29,890 bases of DNA from a virus. The DNA is taken from positions 1 through 29,890 of the IMG/VR virus record IMGVR_UViG_3300027770_000195. The stretch is one strand, 5' to 3'. A model generated the notes under the pieces. The model had not been told where the DNA came from. It made no database searches and saw nothing but the letters and a program-made list of their open reading frames with translations. The translations under genes and the position numbers were made by a program. Shown piece after piece: positions 16,209 through 24,573 of the stretch (position 1 is the first letter of the stretch; each line of letters begins with the position of its first letter).

Positions 16209-17231
16209 TCAGAGAATACGTTCTAGTAATCGAGCCAATTCAGATTCCCCTCCTGATTTCGAGAACCGAGACTTAGCCGCGGCGATTTCCGCCTGCGCAT
16301 TGTCCTTTTTAACGGGACTCGACGTAGGCTTTCCAGGCTGTCTAGGAGCCGTTTTAAGCGGTAGTTTAGCCGAGGGCTTCCCCTTGGCCGATTCACGCTC
16401 CAAACGCAGTCTACGGCCCTCCAGGAAGTCGCCAACAAGCACCTGGTGCTCCGGTAACGCAGAGAGTTGTGGCAACTGCCGCAACACTGCCTGCGCCTCG
16501 GTGTACTGAGTGCTGCTACGATCCTTCCAGAACGGATAGATCTGCTCTGCAATAGGCTGGATCTGCTTGTAGTTGTTCAGGAACCGGGCTCTCGACGGGA
16601 TGTGCATATCCAGCGCGTCTTCTACGCGCCGCTTGATCTGCTTGATCTCGCTAGAACTGTATTCCTTGTCACCTATTTCGCAGCCATCGATGTTATCTTC
16701 GCACCAGCGTTTGAGATCTCGGGCCTTGTTCCACTCTTCATCGAGTTTCTTCGCATCCCAGACATCTGCAAACGGATCGGCTTGATTCACCACCGGCACC
16801 GGCCTATCGGTTTGGCTCTTCTCCAGCTTGGACTTGGTTTCGTTCAGCTCCCGCTCTAGCTCACCGGCTTTTTCAATGGCCTCACGCTTCTGGCGAGTCA
16901 GCTTGTCGATGCGCTTGCGGTAACCGGACGGTTCCTCGTCGGCTTGGTCTTCGGTTTTCTGTTCAGAAAGAACATCCTCAGGAGACTCGTCCTGATTTTC
17001 CTCTTGGTTAGCGGTAGGATCCGCTTCCTCGGTCTGAGATTCCGCATCCGCGGCCTCGGACTCTGGGTCTTCCTCAATGATCTGCTGTTGCGGTTTTTCT
17101 GCCGGCTCACTGAACCTTTGTTCTAGTACCCTGGCCAATGCCGCCTCATCAAAGGTAAGCGGATTGATTTTAGGAGCCTGTGCCGTGTTTTTAGACAGGA
17201 TCGCTTCCTGTGTATTCTGTGAGTTATCCAT
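16209..17231 (-). CDS. Capsid scaffold-like protein
   Basis: A 340-residue protein from the ATG at 17231. A TTG at 17249 would add six residues but overlaps an 11-codon frame. The first 110 residues are highly acidic (EEDPESEAADAESQTEEADP). A predicted coiled coil with basic and acidic heptads follows (RKRIDKLTRQKREAIEKAGE onward, about 105-140). The C-terminus is basic and then ends ESELARLLERIL, a helix like the capsid-binding tails of phage scaffolds. Order portal - small gene - scaffold - capsid is canonical. It would assist procapsid assembly and leave before or during packaging. There is no protease signature. Confidence 0.8.
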   Translation of the reverse strand: MDNSQNTQEAILSKNTAQAPKINPLTFDEAALARVLEQRFSEPAEKPQQQIIEEDPESEAADAESQTEEADPTANQEENQDESPEDVLSEQKTEDQADEEPSGYRKRIDKLTRQKREAIEKAGELERELNETKSKLEKSQTDRPVPVVNQADPFADVWDAKKLDEEWNKARDLKRWCEDNIDGCEIGDKEYSSSEIKQIKRRVEDALDMHIPSRARFLNNYKQIQPIAEQIYPFWKDRSSTQYTEAQAVLRQLPQLSALPEHQVLVGDFLEGRRLRLERESAKGKPSAKLPLKTAPRQPGKPTSSPVKKDNAQAEIAAAKSRFSKSGGESELARLLERIL

Positions 17232-17232
17232 G

Positions 17233-17268
17233 CTATTTAGACCCTGCAAGCTGGGTATTGTGCGCCAT
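17233..17268 (-). CDS. Eleven-codon leader peptide frame before scaffold (tentative)
   Basis: An ATG at 17268 opens an 11-residue frame (MAHNTQLAGSK) whose TAG stop is one base before the scaffold ATG (TAG, C, ATG). The closeness would permit reinitiation. No SD precedes it, and it may have arisen by chance. Confidence 0.25.
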   Translation of the reverse strand: MAHNTQLAGSK

Positions 17269-17310
17269 GGTTGTTAAGGTCAACCAAGAAACCGTTGTGG
17301 TTAAGAGGTA

Positions 17311-17556
17311 CTAGTTGGACTGATCCGTCAAACCATTAGCTGTCCTCAAATTGTCGATGTAGCTCGATAGATCCTTGAGTGAAGCGGCTCTACCACAGTT
17401 GTGGGCCCGGCTGGAGTCCGTTAGGTCAGGCTGTATTGCACTGAGCACCTCGGACTCAATCATCTCCGATAGCAGTTGGGTCAAGGCACGCATAATTGGC
17501 GACTCGTCTCCCGTTGAAACGAAGGCCTCTTGGATTTTCTCGTCGGAAAGTCTCAT
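17311..17556 (-). CDS. Small conserved protein between portal and scaffold
   Basis: An 81-residue acidic, helical protein (MRLSDEKIQEAFVSTGDESP, MRALTQLLSEMIESEVLSAI, DLTDSSRAHNCGRAASLKDL). Proteins with the pattern L-x-x-x-x-x-x-E-x-x-x...D-x-x-R-x-H-x-x-G-R-x-x-x-L-x-D-L are common directly after portal genes in environmental phages. It has one of the few good SDs here (TAGGAG, eight bases before the ATG), although it also overlaps the portal stop by ATGA. The SD may raise its synthesis above that of the portal. Function unknown; an assembly helper is possible. Confidence 0.7.
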   Translation of the reverse strand: MRLSDEKIQEAFVSTGDESPIMRALTQLLSEMIESEVLSAIQPDLTDSSRAHNCGRAASLKDLSSYIDNLRTANGLTDQSN

Positions 17557-19643
17557 TGTTGAACTCCTAATCTACCGGTCACAGCGTTTTGCTGCTGTTG
17601 GACGCTGAACTGCAGGTTTTCAATGTATTTCTGCAGGTTAGCTTGGAAAAGCGGGTCTTGCTGCACCTGCTGCTGGTACTTCGGATTCGATTGAAGCACT
17701 TGTTGGCTGAATTGCAGCCGCATAGCAGCCGTAGGATCGGTTTCCCGGAGCTTGGGCGGATTGCCCAGGGACATCAGCGCGATCTCGTTGTTAGTATCCT
17801 CAAACATCTTCTGCGATGCAGGCCCGGCAGGCATCACAAGCTCAGTAGCCAGCATCGGGTCAATAGCCCGGAGTGCGACCGAGATTAATTTAGCCCGGTC
17901 GATGACGCCGGCGGTGTCCAGAGGCAGAATCAAGGTTGAGATCGCCTTCAGCTTCTCGCTCACCAGGTCGGATGACATCTCCCTAACGTCGAATTTCAAG
18001 GTCACGTCAAAGTCCTGCACGTCCTCGCCTATCTGAATCTGGGATCCAGTGATGCGCTGCACCTCCTGGGGGCCCATGTACTGCAAAGTCAGACTGAACA
18101 CCTGCCGGAAGGCCTCGGTCCAGCCATGCAGCCAGTTGTTGATGGTCCTCTGCTGCCGCATCTGGGTCACCGCGGGGGGCACCTTCTCCGTTGGGCGTCC
18201 AAAGTACCTGTCGGTCTGAGCCATGACCTCGTTGATCAGCGTGAAGGCCACATTGGGCTCACGGGCTGGGGGAGCCATGAAACCAATCTCACCGCGGCGT
18301 AGCACCGGGATCTGGATGGCCGGCCCTATTTTCAAATTACCACCACGTGTCTTTGGCACCTCAATAGGAGGCAGGGTGGCCAGGCTGGTGTAGTCGAACA
18401 CCGAGTCGCGCTGGGCCTTAATCTCCTGCTGCCAGGTCGAGCATATCTCGGGCACACCGCGGCTCTCGGTCATCTTCCGGTGGATGAGCTCGCTTCTCCA
18501 GCACACAAACGGGTACTGGCCATGCGCATAGTCTAGCAGCTCAAAGTAGCCCCATTTGTCGCCTACCAGAGGGCAGAACACGGTGTAGTACACACCCGGG
18601 ATACCATCGGCATCCACAGCCTTCTGGTACGCATAGACCACCTCAATAAGGTTTTGGCGGTCGTCGTAGGAATTGTTTGGAAGGCCTACGAGGTACGTGT
18701 AGTCGGCAAAGTTGGAGAACTTGCCCATCGTGTTGATCGCTTCCTTGGCCCACTCCTCATCCCAGTCGTCGGTCTCAACCTTCTGCATGAGCTCGATCTC
18801 GGTCATGTAGTATCGGCGGAACACCACCCGGGCACTCTGGATGTCGGTGGTCTCCGGTGGGCATATAATCTCATCCCAGGGTGCCAAGGCAGTGATCATT
18901 GGCTTGTTCTGGGTCATCACAGGCACCGGAAAGTCGCATTCGCCCTCCTCACGTAGCTCCCGGATAGCCTTAATGGCCCGGCGCTTTTTGAGATTCGGGA
19001 AGGCAGCCATCATCAACTCCGCGGACTGGTCATCAGCCTCGGGGTTGGCAATGAGGTTAGGGAAGTCTGCCAGAACCGAGCCCTCGGGGGACTGGGCGGC
19101 CAGTGCCATCACCTGGTCCATGGTCAGCTCCTGCTCCTTCTGCCCCATCTCCTGCTGCCAGGAGATATGCACACCGGTCCAGCCGTAGGTCCACAAGTAC
19201 TGGGACAGCAGCTCGACCTCCCGGGTAAGGTCCGAGTACATCTTGGAGTTAACCGCCCAGTCCATCAGGTTGTGCGCCGTAGCCGCCTGGTCGACCGTGG
19301 TCACATTGCTCGGGACCACCCGGAGCATCGAGCGCCAGAAGGCAGTCGAACACAGGTCGACCAAACCATTCACCACCTCGTCGGCCAGGGGGATGCGCGT
19401 GTCGCTGGCACCGTCCCAGGGGAACGCCGGCTTGTTGGCATTACCGTCGGCGTTGTTCTTCTTGCCGTCGGGCGTTTGGCCAGGCCAACGGCAGAAGCGC
19501 GTGTTCTCGATACGCTCGATGCGGGTACTAATGCCGTTATCCGTAGCAGCACGCCGCAATTCCTCGGTCAACGCACTCACATTGGGCTCCTCGCCCACCG
19601 TCGCCATTATATCAGCCGCCGTCTTGTATGAATCGCCTTGCAT
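17553..19643 (-). CDS. Portal protein
   Basis: A 696-residue protein. Recognised by RFCRWPGQTPDGKK (about 49-62) and AFPWDGASDTRIPLADEVVN (about 73-92), a conserved signature of portal proteins in many environmental tailed phages, with the long helical body and a Gln-rich C-terminus (residues 640-696: QQVLQSNPKYQQQVQQDP, SVQQQQNAVTG). It forms the dodecameric ring at the head vertex through which DNA enters. It lies 11 bases downstream of the large terminase gene, and its stop overlaps the next start by ATGA. The start is an ACCTATG without SD. Confidence 0.9.
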   Translation of the reverse strand: MQGDSYKTAADIMATVGEEPNVSALTEELRRAATDNGISTRIERIENTRFCRWPGQTPDGKKNNADGNANKPAFPWDGASDTRIPLADEVVNGLVDLCSTAFWRSMLRVVPSNVTTVDQAATAHNLMDWAVNSKMYSDLTREVELLSQYLWTYGWTGVHISWQQEMGQKEQELTMDQVMALAAQSPEGSVLADFPNLIANPEADDQSAELMMAAFPNLKKRRAIKAIRELREEGECDFPVPVMTQNKPMITALAPWDEIICPPETTDIQSARVVFRRYYMTEIELMQKVETDDWDEEWAKEAINTMGKFSNFADYTYLVGLPNNSYDDRQNLIEVVYAYQKAVDADGIPGVYYTVFCPLVGDKWGYFELLDYAHGQYPFVCWRSELIHRKMTESRGVPEICSTWQQEIKAQRDSVFDYTSLATLPPIEVPKTRGGNLKIGPAIQIPVLRRGEIGFMAPPAREPNVAFTLINEVMAQTDRYFGRPTEKVPPAVTQMRQQRTINNWLHGWTEAFRQVFSLTLQYMGPQEVQRITGSQIQIGEDVQDFDVTLKFDVREMSSDLVSEKLKAISTLILPLDTAGVIDRAKLISVALRAIDPMLATELVMPAGPASQKMFEDTNNEIALMSLGNPPKLRETDPTAAMRLQFSQQVLQSNPKYQQQVQQDPLFQANLQKYIENLQFSVQQQQNAVTGRLGVQQ

Positions 19644-19654
19644 AGGTTCAGAGA

Positions 19655-21361
19655 TTAGTATCCACCGCCGCCGCGGGAATTGAAGCCCCCATTGCCCACG
19701 TAAGCAAGGCCCGAGACCAAAAGCATACCGATGCAGTCGATAGGATCCTTGGATGCCCCTTTCTGACCATCCCTACCTGTGTGCTCGCTCAGAGCATAGA
19801 TCAGGTTGCTGCAGTTCTTGACCACATACAGCGCCGGCTCGTTTAGCGGGGTAAGCTCCTGCGTAGCATCGTAGGACAGCAGGCTGTTAATGGCGCTCGT
19901 CCTTTGGTCTACAGGCACACCAGGAGCCGGGATGAAGGCCATGCCATCGTCCAGTGGGTTGTCGGACTCAGCCAGCAGGTCGATGAGCGTGGTGCCCCCC
20001 TGCTCCGATAGTGCCGGGCTACCGCCGGCCTTGGGGTCGATCAATCGCATCACGGGCTCACCATAGCCCAGCTCCGCCTCAATGGTCCGAAACATGGTCC
20101 GATACTCCGATATTGACCTACCCGCATCCAGTGTCTGAGCCGGGCCTGCCTTGCCGTCGTGTTTCTCCGATGGGAACGTCCACTCGCCATAGTTGGCGTA
20201 ATCCGGGAACTCACGCACCACGATCCGCCTGCCATTCTCGTACACCAGCATCCACATACAGAACCAGTTCCGAGCGCCGGCAGGGTCGCATACCATGTAC
20301 AGCGTCCCCCCAGGAGGCACGGCCTCGGGCTCGATGCAGTGGATGTCCACTCGGAACCTAGCGAAGGCCTTCCCAATGTTATCAGAAGCCCACCCATAGG
20401 CCCGGGTAAGGATCTGCCCCATAGGTGCCGTAACCAACTTCGCCTTCATCTCGTCGAACGGGTTGTAGGGGTTGTCCTCCGAGAAGAAGAACACCGTACG
20501 CCTATTGGTCTGGGCCTGCACCATCGTCCTGGCTGCCTTGCCCACAGGCCATGTAGGCAGCGCCTGTTTGCCCTTCAGTAGCTCCGCATCGTCGAACCTA
20601 GTGATAGCAGAGCCGGCGGTGTATTCCTTGTATACCGAGGCAACGCCCTCCAGTGGCGTCTGGGTCACCAGTAGCTTGCCGCGGCGTGTAATGAGCCGGT
20701 AGCGCAGCGTCTCAACCCATGACTGTGGCACCAGCTCGTCGCACCAGATCATGTCAGCCTCCCGCCCCTCGATAGTGTTCTCCGACTGCGTGTAGTTTAG
20801 GAAGTCGCACCGGCTGCCATTAGGGAGGATGAATGAACCATCGGTGAAACCGTTCTTCCGAGAGTAGTTGAGATAGTGGATCCTGCCCTTCTTGGTGCCC
20901 CTTAGCGCCACAGGCAGGTAGTTATAGATCGCAGGCTGCTGAACAGTCACCGAGGTGGCATGGCTCGTATGGCAGCACAGTACCGCGGCGTTCTCCTTCT
21001 CCAGCAGCGTCTGCACCACTCGCCGGGCTGCCCATAGCGTCTTACCTGCCCGGTTGCCGCCCGATACCAACAGCTCCTGGGTGAGTGCGTACTCGGTGTT
21101 GCCGATCTCCCAGTGGTCGGGAATGTAGCCGTAGGTGTATGGGTCGGCTTTTTCTAAGGTTACGAGCTGGGTCCGCTTGAGTCGCAACTCGACAGCACGA
21201 GGGTGCGCGGCGTCTACCCGGGGTATAACAGGGTGCAACGGCTGTTCGTTCCACCAGGCTGTGTTGCACGCCTCGGTGCAGAAGCGCTTCTGCTTAGGGC
21301 CGGTGTGGTGCTTGAGGATTACGAATGGCTTGGAGCATAGGAGGCAGAGAGGGAGGGACAT
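19655..21361 (-). CDS. terL: Terminase large subunit with N-terminal zinc finger
   Basis: A 568-residue packaging ATPase-nuclease. Walker A GGNRAGKT is at 101-108, Walker B MIWCDE at 204-209, and the coupling motif LLVTQTPLEG at 230-239. Nuclease-domain acidic sites are seen at VCDPAGARNW (D359), LIDPKAGG, and the late SKDPIDCIGML. Unusually, the first 35 residues are a small zinc-binding module (C6, C9, C28, C32; CLLC and CTEAC) that most large terminases lack. It uses ATP to drive DNA through the portal and cuts the concatemer. A TAA lies in frame two codons upstream, fixing the start. The gene follows a 153-base spacer after the small-terminase-like gene. Confidence 0.92.
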   Translation of the reverse strand: MSLPLCLLCSKPFVILKHHTGPKQKRFCTEACNTAWWNEQPLHPVIPRVDAAHPRAVELRLKRTQLVTLEKADPYTYGYIPDHWEIGNTEYALTQELLVSGGNRAGKTLWAARRVVQTLLEKENAAVLCCHTSHATSVTVQQPAIYNYLPVALRGTKKGRIHYLNYSRKNGFTDGSFILPNGSRCDFLNYTQSENTIEGREADMIWCDELVPQSWVETLRYRLITRRGKLLVTQTPLEGVASVYKEYTAGSAITRFDDAELLKGKQALPTWPVGKAARTMVQAQTNRRTVFFFSEDNPYNPFDEMKAKLVTAPMGQILTRAYGWASDNIGKAFARFRVDIHCIEPEAVPPGGTLYMVCDPAGARNWFCMWMLVYENGRRIVVREFPDYANYGEWTFPSEKHDGKAGPAQTLDAGRSISEYRTMFRTIEAELGYGEPVMRLIDPKAGGSPALSEQGGTTLIDLLAESDNPLDDGMAFIPAPGVPVDQRTSAINSLLSYDATQELTPLNEPALYVVKNCSNLIYALSEHTGRDGQKGASKDPIDCIGMLLVSGLAYVGNGGFNSRGGGGY

Positions 21362-21514
21362 TTGTTAATATTTTTCGCTTTAGAGAACCCGTCGCCTTTT
21401 GGCGCTGCAGCCGATGGCCTGACCCCCTCCCCCCATCCTGCCTGGGCCTGCTTGTCGCCGGCCTTGGCGGTGGGGTGGTTATCAGGGTCTGATAATCTAT
21501 TTTATCATACTCAG
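21362..21514 (-). promoter_or_regulatory. Spacer between small and large terminase genes with a perfect dyad
   Basis: This 153-base gap has no convincing gene. It holds a perfect 7-bp inverted repeat with a 3-bp centre, TTATCAG-ACC-CTGATAA (21479-21495), next to an A/T-rich stretch (TATGATAAAATAG on the minus strand), and a G-rich purine run (GGATGGGGGGAGGGGGTC). The dyad could be an operator, a weak processing hairpin or part of a packaging site. No -35 box can be assigned and no terminator T-run follows. Confidence 0.45.
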
Positions 21515-22135
21515 TCAGTCGGTTACATCGGGCGTCTGCTCGTCGTTCACTGGGGTCACGTCACGGTCCTTTAGGTCTGCCATCAGGTCACGGTGGCTTA
21601 CTGATGCTGTCATATTGAGATGTATGCTAGTAGGCTGGCCCTTGATGACCGAAAGTTTGTCGGTAAGCACAGCGACCGCAACGGGTAAACTACGATCATC
21701 GATCAAGTTAATAGAGGATTCAGCCAGTCGCTTTGTTCCCTTCCAGATTGCAACCTCCAGGAATCCGGTCACGTCCTTACGCCAGTCGTCCTCGTTCTCT
21801 GGGTAATCCGTTGGAACCTTAACTCCTCGTATTAACTTGAAAGCAGTAGCAGTGCTCAACCCTGTATCAGTAGCAATACTCTCTAGTGATTTGTTTTGAA
21901 GTATTCCTTCAACAACAATATCAGCCTTCTCTTGTGTTAGCTTGCTATTGAAGTGCTGGTTTGGGTTATGTGTTTTAATATACCCAACCTCTTCAGCAGC
22001 CTTGATTACTTTCTCTTTAACACCAGCAGGCACCTTTCCTTTGCCAGACATAACAAATTGCGCGTGGTGTGGATATACACCAGCAGCTTGTGCTACATCG
22101 TTCAGCGATGGCTTCTTGTCCTTCTTACCCGACAT
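21515..22135 (-). CDS. Terminase small subunit-like protein with LacI-type DNA-binding domain
   Basis: A 206-residue protein from the ATG at 22135 (MSGKKDKKPSLNDVAQAAGV), overlapping the glycosyltransferase stop by 11 bases; further starts at 22150 and 22198 are less likely. Residues 9-52 match a LacI-family headpiece including the hinge-helix region (SLNDVAQAAGVYPHHAQFVM, then KVPAGVKEKVIKAAEEVGYI). A second HTH follows at about 82-104 (KSLESIATDTGLSTATAFKL). The C-terminal part (KGTKRLAESSINLIDD, LPVAVAVLTDKLSVIKGQPT, residues 132-169) matches the end of phage small-terminase-like proteins. Lying next to terL, it probably recognises the packaging site. A pure transcription regulator is the alternative. 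Confidence 0.7.
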   Translation of the reverse strand: MSGKKDKKPSLNDVAQAAGVYPHHAQFVMSGKGKVPAGVKEKVIKAAEEVGYIKTHNPNQHFNSKLTQEKADIVVEGILQNKSLESIATDTGLSTATAFKLIRGVKVPTDYPENEDDWRKDVTGFLEVAIWKGTKRLAESSINLIDDRSLPVAVAVLTDKLSVIKGQPTSIHLNMTASVSHRDLMADLKDRDVTPVNDEQTPDVTD

Positions 22136-22940
22136 ACGGTTTAAACCCATAGGGATATTCGCCCCAGTGGTTGAGATGTTTCTTCGGTTGCATGGCATAA
22201 TGCTTCACGTCGCACAGGGACAGCCTGACCGCGGCAGCATAGTCCTCGGACAGGTACTCATACTCTCCTGGGCGGCTGTCCATCGCGAACGGCATCCACA
22301 GTGTCGGGAACTGGTCGACCCTCACATCCTTACACCAGTCGATCCGATATGGGTTTGGCACCTCTGACCCTCCGAGCCAATCAAGTGCGCTCATAAGGCA
22401 ACGTCGAGGGATTGCGAGGCATCCCGATGCGAACATTCGGATCGGTACTAGCTCTGTGGCACACTCGGCATCCGATGTCTGCATCCTTAGAGCTTTAACG
22501 TGCTCGGTGTCAATACGCAGGGCCGGCCTTAGCGGTAGTGCTCGGCAGGGGTAGGGGATGCACACGGTCGCCTGGTGCTCATGGGCGAGCTCTGCCATGC
22601 GGATAATGTCCTTCGGGTCAAACTCAATATCGTGGTCGATCTGGATCCATACGTCCTTGCCACTGTCTAGGAACCATTTGGTAGCACGGCAACGGCTTCG
22701 GGATATCAGTGCATCCTCGCGAATGGTTCGTAGATCGGTCTGGCGGTCACTAGTACTAAAGGTGGCTGTTAGGCCTACCCAAGACATGAGACAGGCTGCA
22801 CTGATACCACCGTATGCATACAGGCTGACGTGTATCGAGGGCCTTGTGCCTGATGTAGTCGGCTCATTCACCACGGTTGTAGGCTGTGGAGCGTAAATGA
22901 ACGGGTCGTTCATGTTGGTTGCTGTTGCTGGATTGTTCAT
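22125..22940 (-). CDS. Phage glycosyltransferase-like protein (GT-A type)
   Basis: A 271-residue protein. VWIQIDHDIEFDP (about 97-109) contains a DxD-like IDHD site for a nucleotide sugar and metal. YLSEDYAAAVRL (229-240) gives the acidic SED site, and KHLNHWGEYPYG (254-265) the late histidine. These match phage GT-A-type glycosyltransferases. It could transfer a sugar to modified DNA bases or to a virion or host surface component. The cytosine methyltransferase in the same genome makes DNA modification conceivable, but no hydroxymethylase is visible here. It overlaps the upstream HTH gene by ATGA. Confidence 0.7.
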   Translation of the reverse strand: MNNPATATNMNDPFIYAPQPTTVVNEPTTSGTRPSIHVSLYAYGGISAACLMSWVGLTATFSTSDRQTDLRTIREDALISRSRCRATKWFLDSGKDVWIQIDHDIEFDPKDIIRMAELAHEHQATVCIPYPCRALPLRPALRIDTEHVKALRMQTSDAECATELVPIRMFASGCLAIPRRCLMSALDWLGGSEVPNPYRIDWCKDVRVDQFPTLWMPFAMDSRPGEYEYLSEDYAAAVRLSLCDVKHYAMQPKKHLNHWGEYPYGFKPYVG

Positions 22941-23281
22941 GGCTGTTTCAAATCGTGTTTGATTCTGTCGGATGCGAGTATTGCTTCATGCCCTTTGGCT
23001 AATATGTATGTAATTGATCCTCTTGATACACCAATTGCTTTTGCAGTGTCGTCCAGTGTAAGGCCTAGCTGCCTGAGTTCGTATGCACGCTGACAGAACT
23101 CCGGGGTGTACTGCTCCGGGTCGACGTGTATCTCTTCCTCGATGCCTGGGTCAAGCGAGCCGTCGTTGTGATACTTCTGACTGAGCGGGTAGGACATGAG
23201 GCCATGGTCGATGGCCCACTTGATCAGCCTGGGCGCTTCGTTCAAGAGCTTGGTGCGGTTGAGGTCGTATTTTATGGTCAT
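22937..23281 (-). CDS. Small HTH DNA-binding protein
   Basis: A 114-residue protein, ATG at 23281 chosen for its ATGA overlap with the helicase stop. The C-terminal half shows a helix-turn-helix (EFCQRAYELRQLGLTLDDTA, then KAIGVSRGSITYILA, about 62-96), similar to resolvase or sigma-type HTH folds. The N-terminal half (RLIKWAIDHGLMSYP) is unassigned. It is coupled to the DnaB-like helicase upstream and the glycosyltransferase downstream. A regulator or replication/packaging accessory protein is possible. Confidence 0.7.
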   Translation of the reverse strand: MTIKYDLNRTKLLNEAPRLIKWAIDHGLMSYPLSQKYHNDGSLDPGIEEEIHVDPEQYTPEFCQRAYELRQLGLTLDDTAKAIGVSRGSITYILAKGHEAILASDRIKHDLKQP

Positions 23282-24573
23282 TGGAAGGATGGAGATGGGT
23301 CGGTGAAACGGCAGTATTGGCCTTCGTACCACAGAGGGACGATGCCGCATTCACCGTCTCGTTGTTTTGCAATGGCGATGATGGCCTCGCCGTTGGCCTC
23401 ATGGCGCTCCCGGTTGAGCAGGAGCACTAGATCGGCATCACGCTCGATTTGCCCGCTATCCGAAAGGTCATTTAGCCTGGGCACTCGTTTTTCTTTTTCG
23501 TTCTCACGGTTCAACTGCGCCAAGGCTACGACGGCTGTTCTAGTATCTTGAGCCACTGCCTTCAGCTTGCCTGACACTTCCGCAATCTCATAGGTCTTCT
23601 TCTCGGCTGACTTGGAACCATGGATCTTTTGGAGGTAATCTATGAGAACTAATTTTACTCCCCACTTGCGTACTGCCCTGCGTATTACCGCGGTGATTGT
23701 AGCAATGCTGGATATGCCTGAGCCAGACACATAGTAAATAGGACTGCTGGCTACTTTAGCTGTAGCTGAACCCATAGCCTTCATGCCTCCTTCATCCATC
23801 TCACCGGTCTTGATGGCCTGCATCGGTATAGATCCAACGGTCGAGACCATACGGCGCACGATAGACTCATCGGACATCTCTAGGCTAATGAAAAGGGTTG
23901 GCACCCGGTGCTCGATGGCTGCTGCCTTGGCAATGGCTATGGCAATGGCCGTCTTACCGATGCTTGGCCTAGCTCCGATGATGGCTAACTCACCGAGCTG
24001 GAAACCATCGGTCAGCTTGTCCAGACGATGGAAGCCCGAGGTAATGCCGCTCAACTGGCCTTTGCGGTTGAACCGTTCCTGAGTGCTGTCGATGAACCGA
24101 CTTACAACGGACTTGGAGTTTTGTACTTCCTCTTTGGCTGCCTCGACGGTGAGGCCTGCCTCGGCATTAGAGACGATTTGATCTACCGAGAGGGTGGTGA
24201 CAGCGGATTCACGTATCAAACGATCTCCGGTGAATCGCAGATGGCGACGGTGGTGAGCCTCCAGGACAGCCTTGGCGAACTCGGGATAATTGGCCGGGCT
24301 GGCGCAGATCTCGTCGCAGCGGTTCAATTCCTCAAAAGGCGGGGTGATCTGAGGAATAGAGCGCTTCCACTCTTTGACCACGGTCTGGAGGCTGATTGCC
24401 TCGTGCCTGCCTATGAGGGCCTTGGTGATCTCGTACACCTGGCGGAGCTTATCCTGCTGGATTGCATCCGGTGGTATCCGGGCGAATACCTCGTAGCAAA
24501 CATCAGGACCGCCGGTGAGACAGGCACCGATGAGGCCGTACTCGTCGTCCTGGGCGTAGTAGGGGTCGCTCAT
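23278..24573 (-). CDS. dnaB: Replicative DNA helicase, DnaB family
   Basis: A 431-residue hexameric helicase. The N-terminal domain is typical (EYGLIGACLTGGPDVCYEVF, about 11-30). The RecA-like motor starts at about 178 (SGFHRLDKLTDGFQLGELAI), with Walker A GARPSIGKT at 200-208, FISLEMS (228-234), Walker B LVLIDYLQ at 308-315, and the late motifs VALAQLNRENEKEKR, LNDLSDSGQIERDADLVLLL. It unwinds DNA at the fork and is probably loaded by the product of the gene just upstream. It overlaps that gene by ATGA and is slightly shorter than bacterial DnaB (about 470). Confidence 0.92.
   Translation of the reverse strand: MSDPYYAQDDEYGLIGACLTGGPDVCYEVFARIPPDAIQQDKLRQVYEITKALIGRHEAISLQTVVKEWKRSIPQITPPFEELNRCDEICASPANYPEFAKAVLEAHHRRHLRFTGDRLIRESAVTTLSVDQIVSNAEAGLTVEAAKEEVQNSKSVVSRFIDSTQERFNRKGQLSGITSGFHRLDKLTDGFQLGELAIIGARPSIGKTAIAIAIAKAAAIEHRVPTLFISLEMSDESIVRRMVSTVGSIPMQAIKTGEMDEGGMKAMGSATAKVASSPIYYVSGSGISSIATITAVIRRAVRKWGVKLVLIDYLQKIHGSKSAEKKTYEIAEVSGKLKAVAQDTRTAVVALAQLNRENEKEKRVPRLNDLSDSGQIERDADLVLLLNRERHEANGEAIIAIAKQRDGECGIVPLWYEGQYCRFTDPSPSFQ

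Noticed and set aside
17238-17300. A promoter-like TTGACC with a CAATAC box 17 bases downstream, upstream of the scaffold
   Set aside because: The -10 box matches the consensus at only two positions, and the region is inside a coupled late operon.
22139-22148. Palindrome GGTTTAAACC
   Set aside because: It is a short palindrome inside the coding end of the glycosyltransferase gene with no second copy nearby; chance is sufficient.
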